In this document: one piece after another, positions 58,581-64,000 of the stretch
Layout: each line of letters opens with the position of its first letter
Numbering within the stretch: the first letter of the stretch is position 1
Assembly (NCBI GenBank): GCA_964503275.1
Contig: CAZCZO010000013.1
Location: 19,809 to 83,808 of the forward strand
Direction: 5' to 3'
DNA length: 64,000 bases
DNA from: DASRAP01 sp964503275
GTDB lineage: Bacteria; Gemmatimonadota; Gemmatimonadetes; Gemmatimonadales; Gemmatimonadaceae
The notes under the pieces: model-generated
Told to the model about the DNA's origin: nothing
Seen by the model: only the letters and a program-made list of their open reading frames with translations
The model's database searches: none
Position numbers and translations under genes: made by a program

Positions 58581-61500
58581 CAGCGGTGCCCCCACTCGAG
58601 CAGGGCGCCGACGTCGTCATAGCAGAGCCCCATGGCGCGCAGTGCGGCCCCCAGGAGCTCGTCGGGGGTCACGCCCTCGCCGCGCGCGCCTTTGGCCCCC
58701 AGCGGTGCCAGCAACTCGATGGCCGCCCGCCAGCCCGTGGGGATCGGCAGCAGTCCGACCGTCCAGCCCAGCAGCCGGTGGTACCCGCCGCGCGCCGGCT
58801 CGGCGAGCGCCGAGAGCCATGCCGCGGCAAGGGGCGCGTTGAGCCACGCGGTGAGGGCGTAGGCCTCGCGCAGCGTCCGCGTGGGCACGACATAGCAGCT
58901 GTTCAGGGGCACGGTGCGGTCGCCGGCGGGCAGAACCGCGGCGCGCGGGCTCTTCGCGAGGTCGGCCCACACCACGCGCGGGCTGCGGGCGTCGGCGGCG
59001 TCGGTGCGGAACAAGGCCCACCAGGGCCCGCGCCCGTGGTAGTCGCTGCGGGCCACGAGGGCGCTGCGCCATGGCGAGAGCCAGCGCCGTGCCTCAGGCG
59101 GCAGCGTCGTGAGCGGGGTGAGTGCGTCGTCGTGCGGGACCACGATGCGCTCGGCGCCGGGCATGATGCGCCACGGCGTCACCGCATCACCGCGCAGCAG
59201 TGGCCGGACCAGCGTCGGCTCGACGGTCGCGACGCGCCCATCGGGCGCGCACAGACGACCGACGTCGTCGATCGTCGCGAGGAAGGCGGCATTGCAGCCG
59301 CACTTCACCCCAAGTCTGGGACGCAGGCCGTCGAGGGCGCCGAGCGGGCTGCCGCGCTGTTGGATCAGCGTGAAGCCGCGCCGCGCCTCGGGAGGCAGCC
59401 ACAGCCACGGCGCGCCGACGCTGTCGTCGAAGGCGAGTGTCTGGGGATCTGCCTCCCACGCGAGCGTGGTGGACCGGCGACGCACCGCGATGGTGAGCGC
59501 ACGCGGGGCGTCTGGACGATCGTGATCGTCGGGGCGCGGCCGCGCACGTGACTGCGCCACGACCAGCGAGGGATACACGGCCGCATCGAAGGTCTCCGTG
59601 GCCTCGGACCAATCTTCGAGCCGGCGTACCGTGGCGTGGGTGCGAAGCAGGTCGCGGACGCCGGCGCCCGCGAGGGAACGCCAGAGCTTGATGGGGACCA
59701 GCAGTGCGAGAGTGCCGCCCGGAGCGAGGAGCGCGAGGCCGCGTTCCACGAAGAGGGCGGCGAGGTCCACCTGCGCGGCGAATCCGGTGCCTGCGCCGGC
59801 CACCGCGGCCCCCGCGCGCCACGCGGCCTCGCGATACACCCGGTACTCGGCGCGCAGCCGCGCGCGCTCCACAGGCGGGATGTGATGCAGCCGCACCCAC
59901 GGAGGATTCCCGATCACGAGGTCGAAGCCACCCCGGGCGCCGATGTCGGCGAACTGCGCCGCGAAATCGAAGGGCGTCGCCCCCCCGCGCTGCAGAGTGC
60001 GCAGGGCCGCGCGGAGCTCCCTGACGCTGCGTCGTACGGCGAGCAGGCGCTCGCGCGTCGCGGCATCGGGGCGGCTGCGACCACCCCAGAGGTCGGGGGA
60101 GCGCGCCGCCGCGAGGGCGTCGCGGCGCGCGGCCGTGAGACTGGCGAGGCGCTGCTCGAGGGCCGCGATGGCGGCGCGCCGTTCGGCGGTCGCGAGACTG
60201 CGGCGCAGCGTCTGCTTGCGCGCACCGGTCGCGCGGGCGTAGCGCTCGCGCAGGCCTTGGAGCGCATGCCGTTGCCGCGGGCGGTCCGTGGTGAACGCGG
60301 CACCCGCGAGCGCATCGCCGACGCGGATGTTCGCGTCGAGGTTGGGCAGGGGCGGGACGGCGTGCGGGTCGGTGAGAGGCGTCTCGACGACCACGGCGAG
60401 CCAGAGGCGCAGCTCGCAGAGCCACACGGCGGTGGGGTGCCGGTCGACGCCGAAGAGTTGGCGGGCGAGCACGTCGCGTCTGAGCGCCCCGAGGTCGCGC
60501 GGATCGCCGCAGGCCGCGCGCCACGCCGCCAGCGTCTCGAGCGCATGCACCAGGAACGCCCCCGAGCCGCAGGCGGGATCGAGTACCGTCAGGTCGCGCA
60601 GGTGCGCGCCGAGGCGCTGGGCGCTCGCGGGGTCGAGCGGCTCGCCGCGCTGCAGGGCGGCGAGGTCGTCAGCGAGCGGCCCGCGGTCGCAGGCCGTGGC
60701 GAAGGCATGGTCCGTCACGTGAGCGACCAGCGAGGCCGGGGTGTAGAAGGATCCGCTGGCGCGCCGCTCGGGCGTGGCCATCAGCGACTCGAAGGCCTTG
60801 CCCAGCATGGCGGGATCGACCGCGGCCTCGCTGTGCGAGCTCTGCTCCTCGCGCACGGTGAAGCGCCACCGCGTGAGCACATCGCCCATCAGCGTCCCCA
60901 AGGCGTCGTCGGGGATGGAGTGCCGCGAGAAGGTCTTCTCGAGGACGGTGCGCGTGAACAGGCCGCCGTTCAGGAAGGGGATGCGGCCGAACGCGCGCGC
61001 GGTGGCCGCGCGGTCGCGCACCGGCGTGTTGAGCGTGCCGAAGAACAGCGGGTCGAGGACGCGGCGATGGAAGCCGCCGCGCGTGGCGGTGCAGCGATCC
61101 CAGTGCTGGTGCAGGAAGCCCGGATTGCCGTCGAGCCAGCCCTTGGCCTGCAGGAACGCGAGGAACAGCGCGCGCGTGGCCGTGTGCAGCGCGAGGGTCC
61201 GTGCGGCGTCGGCCGGGACCGCCGGAGTGAGCGCGTCCGCCATCTGCCCTACGCTGCGTTCCAGGGTGCGGAAGAAGCGCAGGGTGAGCGCATCGCGCCC
61301 GAGGAGTTCGTGCCAGCGCAGGTGGACGAGCAGATCGACGCCCTCGGATGCGGCGGCGAGCGCGCGCAGGGTGTCGGCGTCCGAATCGATCACGCGCTGG
61401 CGGTCGCAGAGCAGCATCGCGACGCGAGCGGCGGGCGCGAGTTGCGCGGTCGCGATCCCGCAGCGCCGGCCACCGCGTTCGGTCGCGAGCAGCAGCCACG

Positions 61501-61780
61501 AGGCGAACGGCGACCGGCGCTGTACACCGAGGGCGAGCGCCGAGAGCGCGTCGGCACGGAGGCTGTCGGCGCTGGTCTCCAGGCAGAGCACGCGCAGGGT
61601 CCCAGGGCCCGCCGCCACCGAGGCACTGCGGACGCTGGCCGGGAGCCCCAACGCGCGGCGACCAGCGGCGTCGAGCGGAAGGAGGTCGGTCGCGAACCCC
61701 AGGTGGTGCGCGATGCGCTGCAGGCCGGCCATGGAGTCGGCGGCAGCGAGGAGGCGGGCGGCGGCGGCGAGTGTGAGCAC
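58580..61780 (-). CDS. Eco57I-type N6-adenine DNA methyltransferase
   Basis: This 1066-residue protein starts at a GTG. Residues 240-350 hold the N-terminal blocks LNGGLF (270-275) and SGSFYTPASL (342-351). Motif I is DPACGSGAF (401-409), and motif IV is NPPW (625-628), the adenine N6 signature. A helical insert (about 505-600) lies between, and a C-terminal target-recognition region begins near residue 800 (LGVKCGCNAAFLAT). No PD-(D/E)xK nuclease motif is evident. This plan resembles PglX, DrmMI or type IIG enzymes. It is followed by a helicase. Confidence 0.9.
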   Translation of the reverse strand: MLTLAAAARLLAAADSMAGLQRIAHHLGFATDLLPLDAAGRRALGLPASVRSASVAAGPGTLRVLCLETSADSLRADALSALALGVQRRSPFASWLLLATERGGRRCGIATAQLAPAARVAMLLCDRQRVIDSDADTLRALAAASEGVDLLVHLRWHELLGRDALTLRFFRTLERSVGQMADALTPAVPADAARTLALHTATRALFLAFLQAKGWLDGNPGFLHQHWDRCTATRGGFHRRVLDPLFFGTLNTPVRDRAATARAFGRIPFLNGGLFTRTVLEKTFSRHSIPDDALGTLMGDVLTRWRFTVREEQSSHSEAAVDPAMLGKAFESLMATPERRASGSFYTPASLVAHVTDHAFATACDRGPLADDLAALQRGEPLDPASAQRLGAHLRDLTVLDPACGSGAFLVHALETLAAWRAACGDPRDLGALRRDVLARQLFGVDRHPTAVWLCELRLWLAVVVETPLTDPHAVPPLPNLDANIRVGDALAGAAFTTDRPRQRHALQGLRERYARATGARKQTLRRSLATAERRAAIAALEQRLASLTAARRDALAAARSPDLWGGRSRPDAATRERLLAVRRSVRELRAALRTLQRGGATPFDFAAQFADIGARGGFDLVIGNPPWVRLHHIPPVERARLRAEYRVYREAAWRAGAAVAGAGTGFAAQVDLAALFVERGLALLAPGGTLALLVPIKLWRSLAGAGVRDLLRTHATVRRLEDWSEATETFDAAVYPSLVVAQSRARPRPDDHDRPDAPRALTIAVRRRSTTLAWEADPQTLAFDDSVGAPWLWLPPEARRGFTLIQQRGSPLGALDGLRPRLGVKCGCNAAFLATIDDVGRLCAPDGRVATVEPTLVRPLLRGDAVTPWRIMPGAERIVVPHDDALTPLTTLPPEARRWLSPWRSALVARSDYHGRGPWWALFRTDAADARSPRVVWADLAKSPRAAVLPAGDRTVPLNSCYVVPTRTLREAYALTAWLNAPLAAAWLSALAEPARGGYHRLLGWTVGLLPIPTGWRAAIELLAPLGAKGARGEGVTPDELLGAALRAMGLCYDDVGALLEWGHR

Positions 61781-61870
61781 GCCGACACGCTAGGTCAGGC
61801 GGGCGCATCGACCATCACCGCTTCAGCGCAGACCGGACCGGATGATCGTGGCGTGCCGCCGCGCGCCGCC

Positions 61871-63022
61871 TCAGGCCGACGTGTACGACCTCCCCTTCCA
61901 CTCGGTGCGCGCCCCCCGCCACGCCGCCCGCGCGAAGATGCCGGCGGTCACCAGGCAGCCGAGCGGATACAGCAGGGCCCAGCCCGGCCGCAGGCGCGTG
62001 AACGCGTAGAGCGGCAGCCACACGCCGGTCTGGTACAGCGTGGCCCACGCGCCGACGCTCGTCCACCACGGCGAGAGCAGGCCGACGAGCCCCGCCAGCA
62101 GAAGCAGCAGCGGCAGCGCGCCGACCAGCGGGGCCAGCGGCAGGAGCAGCCGCAACAGCGGCCACGCCCAGGTCGGCCCGGCGAGATGGCGTCCGCCCGC
62201 CCAGATGTTCTTGCCCCAGCCGGCGGCGATCTCGCGCAGGGACTGATACATGCGCACGCGCAGCTGGTCCTGCCCCACCACGAGGTGCACGCGCCGGCCG
62301 TCCGCCGTCCAGCGCTGCGCGAGCATCAGGTCCTCCGCCACATAGCCGCGCACGGGGGCGTGCCCTTGCATGGCCTCGTAGGTCTCGCGCCGCACGAGGA
62401 TGTACTGGCCGTTGGCGATCTTGCGCCGCGGGTCCGTCGTGCGACTCACCGCTTCCATGCCCCCGAACCAGGCGAACAGGGCGAGGAACATCACGGGCTG
62501 CACGACCTTCTCCCAGAACGAGCCCAGCTCCTGCTCGCCGGCCACACTGAGCAGGTCGGCCTCGCGTGCCTCGAGGGCCGCGATCGCACGCGGGAGCGCA
62601 TCGGGGCTGTGCCAGGTGTCGGCGTCGGTGAACAGCAGATAGGTCCCGCTGGCGAGCGAGGCCCCGTGCTGGCAGGCCCACTGCTTGCCGAACCAGTCCG
62701 GCGGCAGCGGCGGCGGTGTCGTGATGCGCACGCGCGGGTCGCCTGCGGCCGTCGCGCGCGCGATGGCCGCGGTGTCGTCGGTGGAGTGATCATCGACGAC
62801 GATGAACTCGATGTCCGTGAGGGCGGTCTCGCGCAGCGAGCCCAGGCAGCGCGCGATGTTGCGCGCTTCGTCGCGGGCCGGGATGATGACGCTCACCCGC
62901 GGCGTACCCTCGCGCGGGGCTGGCGCGTATTCGCGCAGGAAGCGCGAGTCGCGCAGCCGCAACAGCACGGCGAGCGGGCCGAGCAACCAGGGCAGCGCCG
63001 CGCACCACGGGGCGAGGGTCAC
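61871..63022 (-). CDS. Family 2 glycosyltransferase (hopene-associated/CrtQ-like)
   Basis: This encodes 383 residues from GTG 63022, which overlaps the stop of the symporter gene (GTGA). A membrane segment at the N-terminus precedes the GT-A domain: VSVIIPARDEARNIARCLGS, VVDDHSTDDT, and the DXD-type LLFTDADTWHSPDAL. WFGKQWACQHGA and VAEDLMLAQRW follow. Three or four C-terminal helices complete it. It is close in plan to glycosyltransferases linked to hopanoids or carotenoids. The acceptor is unknown. Confidence 0.85.
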   Translation of the reverse strand: MTLAPWCAALPWLLGPLAVLLRLRDSRFLREYAPAPREGTPRVSVIIPARDEARNIARCLGSLRETALTDIEFIVVDDHSTDDTAAIARATAAGDPRVRITTPPPLPPDWFGKQWACQHGASLASGTYLLFTDADTWHSPDALPRAIAALEAREADLLSVAGEQELGSFWEKVVQPVMFLALFAWFGGMEAVSRTTDPRRKIANGQYILVRRETYEAMQGHAPVRGYVAEDLMLAQRWTADGRRVHLVVGQDQLRVRMYQSLREIAAGWGKNIWAGGRHLAGPTWAWPLLRLLLPLAPLVGALPLLLLLAGLVGLLSPWWTSVGAWATLYQTGVWLPLYAFTRLRPGWALLYPLGCLVTAGIFARAAWRGARTEWKGRSYTSA

Positions 63023-64000
63023 GACATCGGCGCCGCGGTCGCCTCGGTGGGACGCCGGCCACCGAGCGCGGTGGCGACGGCCATGGTGCCGGTGACATTG
63101 GTGGTCGTGCGGAACATGTCCGGCAACGTATCGACACCGATGAGGATCGCGACGCCCTCGACCGGGAGCCCCACGCTGAGGAGGATCGGGACCATGACGA
63201 TCAGACTGCCGGCCGGGACGCCGGGGACCGAGAACGAGAGCAGCACCGTGCTGATCGCGATGGTCGCCAGCTGCGTCACACTGAGGTCCACGCCGTAGAG
63301 GGCCGCGACGAAGAGGATCCCCGCGGGCATGCCGATCCCCGCGCCGGTGCGGAAGGTCGCGGCGCTCAGGGGGAGCAGGAACCCGGTGATCTCCTTCGGG
63401 AGCCCGAGCGTCTGGCGCGCGCCGTCGATCATCGCGGGCAGCGCGGCGAGCGACGACCGCGCCGACATCGCCACCGCCTGCGCCGGGAGCACCGCTTTGG
63501 CGAACACCCGCAGCGGCACACCGCCGGCCACGACGGCAATGGGATACAGCACGGCGGCGGAGAACAGTACGCAGAGCAGTGACACGAGCAGCATGTAGCC
63601 GACCACGGCGCCCGCGGCACTCAGCCCCATGCGGGCCGCCAGCGGCACGGCCAGCGCGAACACCCCGATGGGGGCGAGCGCGAGGACCCAACGCACCAAG
63701 GTGAGCGCGGTATCCTGCACCGCCTCGAGCACGTGCACCAGCGCGTGACGCCGCGCGTCGTCGATGCGCGTCAGCGCGACCCCGAACAGCACCGAGAAGA
63801 TGATCAGCGGGAGCATGGCCCCCTCGGCGGCGGCCTGCACCGGATTCACCGGGATCAGCGCCACCACCCACTGGGCCAGCGTGGGCACCGCCCGGGCCCG
63901 TTCGGCGAGGTCGCCCGCGCTGGCGCCGCTCCGCAAGGCCTCGGTGGCGGCCGGGTCCAGCGGCAGCAGCGCCATCGCGGCGGGCAGGACGGTGACGGCG
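63019..64000 (-). CDS. Dicarboxylate/amino acid:cation symporter (DAACS), truncated by window end
   Basis: The frame is open through the right edge, so the N-terminus is missing; about 327 residues are visible. The helical hairpin HP1-type stretch MSARSSLAALPAMI (Ser-rich), LSAATFRTGAGIGM, and VDTLPDMFRTTTNVTGTMAV, with the NVTG loop and acidic Asp, are typical of the sodium:dicarboxylate symporter family. It imports acidic amino acids or C4-dicarboxylates with Na+ or H+. It overlaps the glycosyltransferase start by four bases, giving unusual coupling to an unrelated enzyme. Confidence 0.9.
   Translation of the reverse strand, partial: AVTVLPAAMALLPLDPAATEALRSGASAGDLAERARAVPTLAQWVVALIPVNPVQAAAEGAMLPLIIFSVLFGVALTRIDDARRHALVHVLEAVQDTALTLVRWVLALAPIGVFALAVPLAARMGLSAAGAVVGYMLLVSLLCVLFSAAVLYPIAVVAGGVPLRVFAKAVLPAQAVAMSARSSLAALPAMIDGARQTLGLPKEITGFLLPLSAATFRTGAGIGMPAGILFVAALYGVDLSVTQLATIAISTVLLSFSVPGVPAGSLIVMVPILLSVGLPVEGVAILIGVDTLPDMFRTTTNVTGTMAVATALGGRRPTEATAAPMS

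Noticed and set aside
61871..63871. A single protein joining the symporter and glycosyltransferase
   Set aside because: The upstream part is in the wrong frame for the symporter. The symporter stop and a GTG start overlap (GTGA), which supports two proteins.
1..64000. tRNA or rRNA genes
   Set aside because: I saw no cloverleaf-like conserved arms or rRNA segments while reading. A covariance-model scan would be needed to exclude an atypical one.

Overview
The window is about 70% G+C and densely coded on both strands, with many start/stop overlaps. No ribosomal marker is present, so taxonomy is inference. The gene content fits a Gemmatimonadota-like, double-membraned bacterium: a GWxTD-type protein, secreted beta-propeller proteins, a very long MacB/FtsX-type permease, DUF4097 proteins behind an ECF sigma factor, DUF3500 and DUF3471-like domains, and many short lipoproteins. 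I saw no tRNA, rRNA, CRISPR array or insertion sequence.

Layout. 1-5.6 kb: the tail of a serine hydrolase, a DUF3500 protein, an exported aldo/keto reductase, and a LytS/LytR-type two-component pair. 5.8-7.3 kb: a lipoprotein. 7.4-13.9 kb: a complete Mrp-type Na+/H+ antiporter operon (A-B fused, C, D, E, F, G) led by a small unknown membrane protein. It is divergent from an extradiol-type dioxygenase whose promoter carries a palindromic operator. 15-19.3 kb: an exported hydrolase, a small membrane protein, an exported M24 peptidase and a beta-barrel protein. 19.5-24.0 kb: a permease-adaptor-ATPase efflux operon. 24.1-29.9 kb: exported hydrolase, polytopic glycosyltransferase-like protein, Omp85-type barrel and di-heme peroxidase, with a shared TGACGTA motif in two divergent intergenic regions.

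30.0-35.0 kb: a type I secretion-like ABC/HlyD/TolC operon whose nucleotide-binding domain lacks the Walker A lysine. 35-40.4 kb: two beta-propeller proteins, an HxlR regulator divergent from a frameshifted DJ-1/PfpI gene and a Rossmann reductase, and exonuclease III. 40.4-44.8 kb: an accessory-looking segment holding a heptamer tandem repeat, an AraC-type regulator, a structured leader, an eight-cysteine secreted peptide translationally coupled to a DsbA-like oxidoreductase, and a large exported protein. This is my best candidate for an undescribed system. 44.8-52.5 kb: class I fumarase, an autoregulated-looking operon with undecaprenyl diphosphate synthase, an ImuA-like gene overlapping it tail to tail, a GWxTD-type protein and a pterin dehydratase.

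52.6-55.6 kb: ECF sigma, anti-sigma and two DUF4097 proteins in one operon. 55.7-61.8 kb: an HAD phosphatase downstream of a SNF2-type helicase and an Eco57I-type DNA methyltransferase that overlap by one base, a candidate phage-defence pair. 61.9-64.0 kb: a family 2 glycosyltransferase and a dicarboxylate symporter running off the end.

Recurring themes are envelope transport and secretion, exported hydrolases, and local regulators next to their targets. Function calls are from motif recognition only; no database search was run.
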